Assembly (NCBI RefSeq): GCF_014839805.1
Contig: NC_051124.1
Location: 7,750,001 to 7,814,000 of the forward strand
Source of the DNA: Manduca sexta
Lineage: Eukaryota; Arthropoda; Insecta; Lepidoptera; Sphingidae
Length of the DNA: 64,000 nucleotides
Direction: 5' to 3'
The notes beneath the pieces were generated by a model. The model did not search any database. It was not told the DNA's origin and saw only the letters and a list, made by a program, of their open reading frames with translations. Below, in pieces: positions 44,358 through 57,600 of this stretch; within the stretch, counting starts at the first letter, position 1; every line of letters begins with the position of its first letter. Both the position numbers and the translations under genes were made by a program.

Positions 44358-44860
44358 TTATATAATCGGATACGGCACCATAGAATGTGAATGAAAATGC
44401 AAAGTTAATTCAATAATAAAGTAGTAATTAAATAAAATTATTATTCAATTCAATAAATAAGTATAGAAATGCTATTGGCATAATTCATCTAGAATTCTAA
44501 CAACTGCAACTAGTATATTTTAAGTTTTTGAAAATGTTATACCTACTGACACTGTATAAAAATATTGAGAAAATAATTACGAATATGTATTTACTTTTAA
44601 TATTTAAGTAAAATAAAATTTTAAAAATCTCAATATCGGATGACTTTAAAATTAAATGATTTAGTTTCTATGATAACTATAAATAATATATAAATTATCT
44701 TCGATAGAATTTTTGTCGAATAAAAAACCGTTTTTGGACATGGTTTTTCACAAATGTATAATTTACAAAATGTTATGTGACGAAAAGTAATCATTATCTC
44801 ATTTTATAAATATCAAATCACCCGAACAAGGCTCGGCTGCCCAGGTACTTGTGGTTTCAC
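44358..44860. other. Unassigned AT-rich DNA
   Basis: Very AT-rich; no gene or repeat recognised. Confidence 0.4.
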
Positions 44861-44861
44861 G

Positions 44862-44945
44862 ATATTTCGCGATAAATACTCAAGTGTCAGAAGCACTGAA
44901 TAAGTGTGTTTCATCAATATGCATAAATGGTGTTTTTTATTTCAT
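44862..44945. other. Conserved non-coding block upstream of gene 4
   Basis: GCGATAAATACTCAAGTGTC, CACTGAATAAGTGTGTTTCA and TCAATATGCATAAATGGTG match the block at 36163-36240 upstream of gene 3. Confidence 0.6.
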
Positions 44946-44999
44946 GTACTTTTTATACACTACATATGCACACACATACATAAACAAAAACAAATCACA

Positions 45000-45205
45000 C
45001 AATTTTTGACAGGGTAGGCAGAAATGCAACCAGGGCACCCACACTTCGTCAAGTGTGTTCCAACCCATCCCATCCCCTTATGTGGCTCCTAGCCTATCGT
45101 TGTATCGGACACAAATCCGATCACTTTATCCGACTCGGGATTCTAACTCTGGCCCTGAGCGATGGTCGTAACCCGCTTGCAATACAGCTACGCCACTGAG
45201 GTAAG
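45000..45205 (-). repeat. SINE family B
   Basis: GGGTAGGCAGAAATGCAACC, CACCCACACTTCGTCAAGTG and CAATACAGCTACGCCACTGA are in family B order, reversed. Confidence 0.6.
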
Positions 45206-45533
45206 CCAGTTACACTGTGTACAGCGAATTAATTTTAATAGATGAAAAAGAAAGAAAAACAAATGTTATTATTGCTTTTTCATACTTACTGCTTTTTTTA
45301 CATATAATGAAGAAAAACCAGCGCCATGATTCCAAAACCATATATAATTGCGTAGATTTTTGACATAAAAGTATTTGAAACCAATTTAAATTTAAAAAAT
45401 CAGGATTCCAAAACCATCTATAGTATTGTTGGCATAAAAGTATTCCAAACCACTCTCACATTAAGGGCATGACAAACAATGTTAACCAGTGTTATAGATA
45501 GAGAAAGAGAGGGATCGCATTTTATATGTAAGA

Positions 45534-45621
45534 GTGTGAACATCATGTATATAATAATTTAAATAAAATATACAATGCTGCTTTCTAACAGCCATTATAC
45601 TTGGATCGATGTAACGTGCAC
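45534..45621 (+). promoter_or_regulatory. Conserved promoter block of gene 4
   Basis: GTGTGAACATCATGTATATA at 45534-45553 and CCATTATACTTGGATCGATG then TAACGTGCAC at 45592-45621. The second block is identical to gene 3 over 30 bases. Conservation here while introns differ points to recent duplication, selection, or both. Confidence 0.65.
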
Positions 45622-45622
45622 A

Positions 45623-48600
45623 ATGGATAGAAGGATACCATTAGTGTTTGTCTTTGTGCTCATAACCGTGGCAGGTATGTGAACTTTGTTAACATAGAAA
45701 TTGAAAAAACAAACACACGGACAGTCTGTTAAGAACTGGTTTTTAATTTTGTATCTACAAATAAGTTGTTATTAGATGTAATTAGAATTACCCGCTTCTT
45801 AATAATATTTATCACCATTACACCATTTCTTTGATCGTCCCCCTTTTAATAAAACGAAGGACAAATAAAAATATCACTAAAGAGTTCTATATAAATAACT
45901 TGCTTTTGCCCGCGGCTCTGCCCGCGTGTCATAGGTATAACAAATATATTCCCGTGATAGAAAATAGCCTATGTCATTCCTTGGCTATCAAACCATTTCC
46001 ACACCAAATTTTATCGAAATCCGTCAAGTGGATTTGAATGTATCGCGTTCAGATAGATAGATGGGGCGAGGATTTCCTTTTATAATAAATTCACACGCAT
46101 TAAATAGTTTTCCGGGATAAAAGTCCTTTTACATATTTCCCGGGATTAGAAAGTAGCCTATGTCCTTACCAGGATCTCAAACCATCTCCCTACCAAATTT
46201 CAACAAAATCCGTTGGATAGTTTTTGAGTTTATTGCGTTCAGACAGTAGACAGATGCGGCAGGGGATTTCGTTTTATAACATATTTTTTAGAACTATTTA
46301 AGAGTAACAATTCCAGCACACATAATTGTTGTATAACTTTAACCGTTTAAGCAGCTCATGTAACGGAAGCTCTAAAAAGGATTTTTTCCCCATTTTTGCA
46401 AAATTTTTCATTAATGCTCCGCTCTTGTTGGTCATAGCGTGATGATATAGCCTTCCTCGATAAATGGGCTATCCAACACTAAAAGAATTTTACAATTCGA
46501 ACCAGTACTTTCTGAGGTTAGCGCGTTCAAACTTACAAACTCTTCAGCTACAAGCTCTTCACATTTATTTATTTAAAGACCTCCAACGAAGGATACAGGG
46601 CATATAATAAAAACAATGTCGTAGCATTTTTACAATTAGCAATGTGACGTGCCTCTTCAATTATAGGAGACGACAGCGTGTGCATAATAGTATAGAAGTA
46701 TAGATAATTTTATATGAACAAAAGTTATTATTTTAGCTGAACTCGAGAGCTAACAAAAACAACTAACAAGCCCCAATTCCAATATATAAAGCTGAAGAGT
46801 TTGTTTGTTTGAACACGCTAATCTCAGGAACTACTAAACCGAATTTGTAATTCTTTTCACTAATAGGAAACTACACTACTCCTGAGTGCTTTAGGCTACT
46901 TTTTATCGCGGGAAAATACTTATCTGGGAATGACTTTCGCTGAGGCAGAACCGCAGGCAAAAGCTAATAATATAATAAAATTAAAACAAGGAGCCATATA
47001 GATCTTATACTATATTTGTTATAAAGGTACATCAAAATATTTGTCGTACGTGCTGTAGCAAAACAAGCCTTAAGAAAAAACTCGGATTTAGAGAAATTAG
47101 GTACACTTAGCGATTGTTTGAATAATTATAAGAGTTTTTATTCGTTAAATTAATTAATTAAGCAATTTAATGAAGTAAAATAATTTAAATCTTACACCAT
47201 GCAGATTAAGTATTATTGCTCCAAATGAATTGAAGTTAAAAGGTTGAATTGATAAATAAGTGACGATTATGTTTAAATGTTGTGTGGATCGTCTAGTAAA
47301 TTTATAATTATGTGTTTTGATAACAGTTGACGGCTTTGAATGTTATGAATGCTTCGATTACCCTACTGAATCACATCAAGATTTAGAAAATTATGGCGGT
47401 GACACGAAATATCGAAGCCGTAGAGCGGCTATAAAAGCAATTTTAACTGATGAATCAACGGCGGAGCCCTCTACCACCACAACGTCCGAGCCTTCGACAA
47501 CTACAACGCTCGAGCCCTCTACAACCACAACGGCTGAGCCCTCTACCACCACAACGTCCGAGCCCTCGACAACTACAACGCTCGAGCCCTCTACAACCAC
47601 AACATCCGAGCCCTCGAAGACCACAACGTCGGAGCCCTCGACAACTACAACGCTCGAACCATCAACAACTACAACACTCGAGCCCTCCACAACCACAACG
47701 TCGGAGCTCTCGACAACTACAATGCTCGAGCCCTCTACGACCATAACATCCGAGCCCTCGACAACCGCAACGTCGGAGCCCTCGACAACTACAACGCTCG
47801 AGCCCTCTACAACCACAACGTCGGAGCCCTCGACAACTACAACGCTCGAGCCATCAACAACTACAACGCTCGAACCCTCTTCAACCACAACGTCCGAGCC
47901 CTCGACAACTACAACGCTCAAGCCCTCTACAACCACAACATCCGAGCCCTCGACAACCACAACGTCGGAGCCCTCGACAACTACAACGCTCGAACCCTCT
48001 TCAACCACAACGTCCGAGCCCTCGACAACTACAACGCTCGAGCCCTCTACAACCACAACGTCTGAGCCTTTGATAACTACAACGACTGAGCCCTCTACGA
48101 CCACAACGTCTGAGCCCACGACAACTACAACGCTCAAACCCTCTTCAACAACAACGTCCGAGCCCTCGACAACTACAACGCTCGAGCCCTCTACGACCAC
48201 AACATCCGAGCCCTCGACGACCACAACGTCGGAGCCCTCTACAACCACAACATCCGAGCCCTCGACAACCACAACGTCGGAGCCCTCGACAACTACAACG
48301 CTCGAGCCCTCTATAACCACAACGTTGGAGCCCTCGACAACTACAACGCTCGAGCCATCAACAACTATAACACTCGAGCCCTCTACAACCACAACGTCGG
48401 AGCCCTCGACAACTACAACGCTCGTACCCTCTACGACCACAACATCCGAGCCCTCGACGACCACAACGTCTGAGCCCTCGACAACTACAACGCTCGGGCC
48501 CTCTACAACCACAACGTCTGAGCCTTTGATAACTACAACGACTGAGCCCTCTACGACCACAACGTCTGAGCCCTCGACAACTACAACGCTCGAACCCTCT

Positions 48601-51600
48601 TCAACCACAACGTCCGAGCCCTCGACAACTACAACGCTCGAGCCCTCTACGATCACAACATCCGAACCCTCGACAACCACAACGTCGGAGCCCTCGAAAA
48701 CTACAACGCTCGGGCCCTCTACAACCACAACGTCTGAGCCTTTGATAACTACAACGACTGAGCCCTCTACGACCACAACGTCTGAGCCATCGACAACTAC
48801 AACGCTCGAACCCTCTTCCACCACAACATCCGAGCCCTCGACGACCACAACGTCGGAGCCCTCGACAACTACAACGCTCGGGCCCTCTACAACCACAACG
48901 TCTGAGCCTTTGATAACTACAACGACTGAGCCCTCTACGACCACAACGTCGGAGCCCTCGACAACTACAACGCTCGAGCCCTCTACAACCACAACATCCG
49001 AGCCCTCGACAACCACAACGTCGGAGCCCTTGACAACTACAACGCTCGAACCCTCTTCAACCACAACGTCCGAGCCCTCGACAACTACAACGCTCGAGCC
49101 CTCTACGATCACAACATCCAAGCCCTCGACAACCACAACGTCGGAGCCCTCGACAACTACAACGCTCGAGCCCCCCACGATCACAACATCCGAGCCCTCG
49201 ACAACCACAACGTCGGAGCCCTCGACAACTACAACGCTCGAACCCTCTACGACCACAACATCCGAGCCCTCGACGACCACAACGTCTGAGCCCTCGACAA
49301 CTACAACGCTCGGGCCCTCTACAACCACAACGTCTGAGCCTTTGATAACTACAACGACTGAGCCCTCTACGACCACAACGTCTGAGCCCTCGACAACTAC
49401 AACGCTCGAGCCCTCTATAACCACAACGTTGGAGCCCTCGACAACTACAACGCTCGAGCCATCAACAACTATAATACTCGAGCCCTCTACAACCACAACG
49501 TCGGAGCCCTCGAAAACTACAACGCTCGAGCCCTCTACAACCACAACGTCTGAGCCTTCGACAACAACAACGTCCGAGCCCTCGACAACAACAACGCTCG
49601 AGCCCTCTACGACCACAACATCCGAGCCCTCGACGACCACAACGTCGGAGCCCTCTACAACCACAACATCCGAGCCCTCGACAACCACAACGTCGGAGCC
49701 CTCGACAACTACAACGCTCGAGCCCTCTATAACCACAACGTTGGAGCCCTCGACAACTACAACGCTCGAGCCATCAACAACTATAACACTCGAGCCCTCT
49801 ACAACCACAACGTTGGAGCCCTCGACAACTACAACGCTCGAGCCCTCTACAACCACAACGTCTGAGCCTTCGACGACCACAACGTCTGAGCCCTCGACAA
49901 CTACAACGCTCGGGCCCTCTACAACCACAACGTCTGAGCCTTTGATAACTACAACGACTGAGCCCTCTACGACTACAACGTCTGAGCCCTCGACAACTAC
50001 AACGCTCGAACCCTCTTCAACCACAACGTCCGAGCCCTCGACAACTACAACGCTCGAGCCCTCTACGATCACAACATCCGAGCCCTCGACAACCACAACG
50101 TCGGAGCCCTCGAAAACTACAACGCTCGGGCCCTCTACAACCACAACGTCTGAGCCTTTGATAACTACAACGACTGAGCCCTCTACGACCACAACGTCTG
50201 AGCCATCGACAACTACAACGCTCGAACCCTCTTCCACCACAACATCCGAGCCCTCGACGTCCACAACGTCGGAGCCCTCGACAACTACAACGCTCGGGCC
50301 CTCTACAACCACAACGTCTGAGCCTTTGATAACTACAACGACTGAGCCCTCTACGACCACAACGTCGAAGCCCTCGACAACTACAACGCTCGAGCCCTCT
50401 ACAACCACAACATCCGAGCCCTCGACAACCACAACGTCGGAGCCCTTGACAACTACAACGCTCGAACCCTCTTCAACCACAACGTCCGAGCCCTCGACAA
50501 CTACAACGCTCGAGCCCTCTACGATCACAACATCCAAGCCCTCGACAACCACAACGTCGGAGCCCTCGACAACTACAACGCTCGAGCCCCCCACGATCAC
50601 AACATCCGAGCCCTCGACAACCACAACGTCGGAGCCCTCGACAACTACAACGCTCGAACCCTCTACGACCACAACATCCGAGCCCTCGACGACCACAACG
50701 TCTGAGCCCTCGACAACTACAACGCTCGGGCCCTCTACAACCACAACGTCTGAGCCTTTGATAACTACAACGACTGAGCCCTCTACGACCACAACGTCTG
50801 AGCCCTCGACAACTACAACGCTCGAACCCTCTTCAACCACAACATCCGAGCCCTCGACGACCACAACGTCGGAGCCCTCGACAACTACAACGCTCGGGCC
50901 CTCTACAACCACAACGTCTGAGCCTTTGATAACTACAACGACTGAGCCCTCTATGACCACAACGTCTGAGCCCTCGACAACTACAACGCTCGAGCCCTCT
51001 ATAACCACAACGTTGGAGCCCTCGACAACTACAACGCTCGAGCCATCAACAACTATAATACTCGAGCCCTCTACAACCACAACGTCGGAGCCCTCGAAAA
51101 CTACAACGCTCGAGCCCTCTACAACCACAACGTCTGAGCCTTCGACAACAACAACGTCCGAGCCCTCGACAACTACAACGCTCGAGCCCTCTACGACCAC
51201 AACATCCGAGCCCTCGACGACCACAACGTCGGAGCCCTCTACAACCACAACATCCGAGCCCTCGACAACCACAACGTCGGAGCCCTCGACAACTACAACG
51301 CTCGAGCCCTCTATAACCACAACGTTGGAGCCCTCGACAACTACAACGCTCGAGCCATCAACAACTATAACACTCGAGCCCTCTACAACCACAACGTTGG
51401 AGCCCTCGACTACTACAACGCTCGAGCCCTCTACAACCACAACGTCTGAGCCTTCGACAACTACAACGGCTGAGCCCTCTACCACCACAACGTCCGAGCC
51501 CTCGACAACTACAACGCTCGAGCCCTCTACGACCACAACATCCGAGCCCTCGACGACCACAACGTCGGAGCCCTCGACAACTACAACGCTCGGGCCCTCT

Positions 51601-54600
51601 ACAACCACAACGTCTGAGCCTTTGATAACTACAACGACTGAGCCCTCTATGACCACAACGTCGGAGCCCTCGACAACTACAACGCTCGAACCCTCTTCAA
51701 CAACAACGTCCGAGCCCTCGACAACTACAACGCTCGAGCCCTCTACGACCACAACATCCGAGCCCTCGACGACCACAACGTCGGAGCCCTCGACAACTAC
51801 AACGCTCGGGCCCTCTACAACCACAACGTCTGAGCCTTTGATAACTACAACGACTGAGCCCTCTATGACCACAACGTCTGAGCCCTCGACAACCACAACG
51901 TCGGAGCCCTTGACAACTACAACGCTCGAGCCCTCTACAACCACAACGTCTGAGCCTTCGACAATTACAACGCTCGAGCCCTCTACAACCACAACGTTTG
52001 AGCCTTCGACAACTACAACGCTCCAGCCCTCTACCACCACAACGTCCGAGCCCTCGACAACTACAACGCTCCAGCCCTCTACAACCACAACATCCGAGCC
52101 CTCGACAACCACAACGTCGGAGCCCTTGACAACTACAACGCTCAAACCCTCTTCAACAACAACGTCCGAGCCCTCGACAACTACAACGCTCGAGCCCTCT
52201 ACGACCACAACATCCGAGCCCTCGACGACCACAACGTCGGAGCCCTCTACAACCACAACATCCGGAGCCCTCGACAACCACAACGTCGGAGCCCTCGACA
52301 ACTACAACGCTCGAGCCCTCTATAACCACAACGTTGGAGCCCTCGACAACTACAACGCTCGAGCCATCAACAACTATAACACTCGAGCCCTCTACAACCA
52401 CAACGTCGGAGCCCTCGACAACTACGACGCTCGAACCCTCTTCAACTACAACGTCCGAGCCCTCGACAACTACAACGTCGGAGCCCTCGACAACTACAAC
52501 GCTCGAACCCTCTTCAACCACTACGTCCGAGCCCTCGACAACTACAACGCTCGAGCCATCAACAACTACAACGCTCGAACCCTCTTCAACCACAACGCTC
52601 CGAGCCCTCGACAACTACAACGCTCGAACCCTCTACGACCACAACATCCGAGCCCTCGACGACCACAACGTCAGAGCCCTCGACAACTACAACGCTCCAG
52701 CCCTCTACAACCACAACGTCTGAGCCTTTGATAACTACAACGACTGAGCCCTCTTCAACCACAACGTCCGAGCCCTTGACAACTACAACGCTCGAGCCAA
52801 CAACAACTACAACGCTCGAACCCTCTTCAACCACAACGTCCGAGCCCTCGACAACTACAACGCTCGAACCCTCTACGACCACAACATCCGAGCCCTCGAC
52901 GACCACAACGTCAGAGCCCTCGACAACTACAACGCTCGAGCCCTCTACAACCACAACGTCTGAGCCTTTGATAACTACAACGACTGAGCCCTCTACGACC
53001 ACAACGTCTGAGCCCTTGACAACTACAACGCTCGAACCCTCTTCAACCACAACATCCGAGCCCTCGACAACTACAACGTCTGAGCTTTCGACAACTACAA
53101 CGGCCGAGCCATCAACAACTACAACACTTGAGCCCACTTCAACCACAACGTCCGAGCCCTCGACAACTACAACGCTCGAACCCTCTTCAACCACAACGTC
53201 CGAGCCCTCGACAACTACAACGCTCGAGCCCTCTACAACCACAACATCCGAGCCCTCGACAACCACAACGTCGGAGCCCTTGACAACTACAACGCTCGAA
53301 CCCTCTTCAACCACAACGTCCGAGCCCTCGACAACTACAACGCTCGAGCCCTCAATGACCACAACATCCGAGCCCTCGACAACCACAACGTCGGAGCCCT
53401 CGACAACTACAACGCTCGAACCCTCTTCAACTACAATGTCCGAGCCCTCGACAACTACAACGTGGGAGCCCTCGACAACTACAACGCTCGAACCCTCTTC
53501 AACCACAACGTCCGAGCCCTCGACAACTACAACGCTCGAGCCATCAACAACTACAACGCTCGAACCCTCTACGACCACAACATCCGAGCCCTCGACGACC
53601 ACAACGTCGGAGCCCTCGACAACTACAACGCTCGAGCCCTCTACAACCACAACGTCTGAGCCTTTGATAACTACAACGACTGAGCCCTCTACGATCACAA
53701 CGTCTGAGCCCTCGACAACTACAACGCTCGAGCCCTCTATGACCACAACGTCCGAGCCCTCGACAACTACAACGCTCGAGCCCTCTATGACCACAACATC
53801 CGAGCCCTCGACAACCACAACGTCGGAGCCCTCGACAACTACAACGCTCGAGCCCTCTACAACCACAACGCCTGAGCCTTTGATAACTACAACGACTGAG
53901 CCCTCTACGACCACAACGTCTGAGCCCTCGACAACTACAACGCTCGAGCCCTCTATGACCACAACGTCCGAGCCCTTGACAACTACAACGCTCGAGCCCT
54001 CTATGACCACAACATCCGAGCCCTCGACAACCACAACGTCGGAGCCCTCGACAACTACAACGCTCGAACCCTCTTCAACTACAACGTCCGAGCCCTCGAC
54101 AACTACAACGTCGGAGCCCTCGACAACTACAACGCTCGAACCCTCTTCAACCACAACGTCCGAGCCCTCGACAACTACAACGCTCGAGCCATCAACAACT
54201 ACAACGCTCGAACCCTCTTCAACCACAACGTCCGAGCCTTCGACAACTACAACGCTCGAACCCTCTACGACCACAACATCCGAGCCCTCGACGACCACAA
54301 CGTCAGAGCCCTCGACAACTACAACGCTCGAGCCCTCTACAACCACAACGTCTGAGCCTTTGATAACTACAACGACTGAGCCCTCTTCAACCACAACGTC
54401 CGAGCCCTTGACAACTACAACGCTCGAGCCAACAACAACTACAACGCTCGAATCCTCTTCAACCACAACGTCCGAGCCCTCGACAACTACAACGCTCGAA
54501 CCCTCTACGACCACAACATCCGAGCCCTCGACGACCACAACGTCAGAGCCCTCGACAACTACAACGCTCGAGCCCTCTACAACCACAACGTCTGAGCCTT

Positions 54601-57600
54601 TGATAACTACAACGACTGAGCCCTCTACGACCACAACGTCTGAGCCCTTGACAACTACAACGCTCGAACCCTCTTCAACCACAACATCCGAGCCCTCGAC
54701 AACTACAACGTCTGAGCTTTCGACAACTACAACGGCCGAGCCATCAACAACTACAACACTTGAGCCCACTTCAACCACAACGTCCGAGCCCTCGACAACT
54801 ACAACGCTCGAGCCCTCTACAACCACAACGTCTGAGCCTTTGATAACTACAACGACTGAGCCCTCTACGACCACAACGTCTGAGCCCTCGACAACTACAA
54901 CGCTCGAACCCTCTTCAACCACAACGTCCGAGCCCTCGACAACTACAACGCTCGAGCCCTCTACAACCACAACATCCGAGCCCTCGACAACCACAACGTC
55001 GGAGCCCTTGACAACTACAACGCTCGAACCCTCTTCAACCACAACGTCCGAGCCCTCGACAACTACAACGCTTGAGCCCTCTATGACCACAACATCCGAA
55101 GCCCTCGACAACCACAACGTCGGAGCCCTCGACAACTACAACGCTCGAACCCTCTTCAACTACAATGTCCGAGCCCTCGACAACTACAACGTCGGAGCCC
55201 TCGACAACTACAACGCTCGAACCCTCTTCAACCACAACGTCCGAGCCCTCGACAACTACAACGCTCGAGCCATCAACAACTACAACGCTCGAACCCTCTA
55301 CGACCACAACATCCCAGCCCTCGACGACCACAACGTCAGAGCCCTCGACAACTACAACGCTCGAGCCCTCTACAACCACAACGTCTGAGCCTTTGATAAC
55401 TACAACGACTGAGCCCTCTACGACCACAACGTCTGAGCCCTTGACAACTACAACGCTCGTACCCTCTTCAACCACAACATCCGAGCCCTCGACAACTACA
55501 ACGTCTGAGCTTTCGACAACTACAACGGCCGAGCCATCAACAACTACAACACTTGAGCCCACTTCAACCACAACGTCCGAGCCCTCGACAACTACAACGC
55601 TCGAGCCCTCTACGACCACAACATCCGAGCCCTCGACAACCACAACGTCGGAGCCCTCGACAACTACAACGCTTGAACCCTCTTCAACCACAACGTCCGA
55701 GCCCTCTACGACCACAACATCCGAGCCCTCGACGACCACAACGTCGGAGCCCTCGACAACTACAACGCTCGAGCCCTCTATAACCACAACGTCGGAGCCC
55801 TCGACAACTACAGCGCTCGAGCCCTCTACAACCACAACGTCGGAGCCCTCGACAACTACAACGCTCGAGCCATCAACAACTACAACGCTCGAACCCTCTT
55901 CAACCACAACGTCCAAGCCCTCGACAACTACAACGCTCGAGCCATCAACAACTACAACGCTCGAACCCTCTTCAACCACAACGTCCGAGCCCTCGACAAC
56001 TACAACGCTCGAGCCCTCTACGACCACAACATCCGAGCCCTCGACAACCACAACGTCGGAGCCCTCGACAACTACAACGTTCGAACCCTCTACAACCACA
56101 AACGTCTGAGCCTTTGATAACTACAACGGCTGAGCCCTCTACCACCACAACGTCTGAGCCCTCGACAGCTACAACGCTCGCACCCTCTACAACCACAACG
56201 TCCAAGCCCTTGACAACTACAACACTCGAGCCCTCTACAACCACAACATCCGAGCCCTCGACAACCACAACGTCGGAGCCCTCGACAACTACAACGCTCG
56301 AGCCATCAACAACTACAACACTTGAGCCCTCTACAACCACAACATCCGAGCCCTCGACAACCACAACGTCGGAGCCCTCGACAACTACAACGTTCGAGCC
56401 CTCTGCAACTACAACGTCTGAGCCTTTGATAACTACAACAGCTGAGCCCTCTACCACCACAACGTCTGAGCCCTCGACAGCTACAACGTCTGAGCCTTTG
56501 GCAACTACAACGGCCGAGCCATCAACAACTACAACACTCGAGCCCTTGACAACTACAACGGCCGAGCCATCAACAACTACAACACTCCAACCATCGACAA
56601 CTACAACACTTAAGCCCTCTACAACCACAACGTCTGAGCTTTCGACAACTACAACGCTCGAGCCATCAACAACTACAACGTCGGAGCCCTCGACAACTAC
56701 AACGCTCGAGCCCTCTACAACCACAACGTCCGAGCCCTCGACAACTACAACGCTCGAGCCCTCTACAACCACAACGGCGGAGCCTTCGACAACTACAACG
56801 CTCGAGCCCTTTACAACCACAACGGCGGAGCATTCGACAACTACAACGCTTGAGCCCTTTACAACCACAACGTCTGAGCCTTCGACAACTACAACCCTCG
56901 AGCCCTCGACAACTACAACAATCGAGCCCTCTACATCCACAACGTCTGAGCCTTCGACAACTACAACGCTCGAACCATCGATAACTACAACGGTTGAGCC
57001 ATCAACAATTACAACACTCGAGCCCTCTACAACCACAACGGCGGAGCCTTCGACAACTACAACGTTCGAGCCATCTACAACCACATCGTCCGAGCCCTTG
57101 TACAACTACAACGCTCGAACCCTCTACAACCACAACGTCCGAGCCCTCGACAACTACAACGCTCCAGCCCTCTACAACCACAACGCTCGAGCCCTCTACA
57201 ACCACAACGTCCGTGCCATTAACAACTGCAATTCTCGAACCATCGACTTCTACAACGGCCGAGCCAACAACTACAACACTCAAGTCCTCTACAACCACAA
57301 CGTCCGAGCCCTCAACAACTACAACGCTCGAGCCCTCTACAACCACAACGTCTGAGCCTTCGACAACTACAATGGCTAAGCCCTCTACCACCACAGCGGC
57401 TGAGCCATCGACACCTTCAACGCTCGAGCCATCGACAACTACAACGCTTGAGCCCTCGACCACCACAACGTCCGAGCCTTCGACAACTACAACGGTAGAG
57501 CCCTCCACAACTACAACGGCCGAGCCATCGACAACTCCAACGGCCGAGCTCTGGACAACTTCAACAACCGAGCCGAATTGTGAAGGAGACAAATGTAATG

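Noticed and set aside
47450..47746. Second plus-strand frame (RQLQRSSPLQPQ style) and the ALDNYNAR frame in the array
   Set aside because: Out-of-frame readings of the same 24-bp unit; they appear as open frames only because the unit lacks stops.
47391..52301. Minus-strand open frame of over 1600 codons reading VVVVEGSD repeats
   Set aside because: It is the mirror of the sense array. The sense units contain no word that gives a minus-strand stop in this frame. There is no signal peptide, no splice context and no non-repetitive domain.
52586..55135. Further minus-strand frames of 849 and about 370 codons (to 57.1 kb)
   Set aside because: Same cause as above. The sense strand joins to exon 1 and to a conserved C-terminus, the antisense to nothing.
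52261..57105. Programmed ribosomal frameshifting to rescue gene 4
   Set aside because: Five sites with no common slippery sequence, no shared downstream structure and ordinary units around them make this implausible. Sequence error or mutation is simpler.
47464..57569. CRISPR-like array or satellite DNA
   Set aside because: The units are contiguous with no unique spacers, keep a reading frame and are joined to gene ends, so the array is a coding minisatellite.
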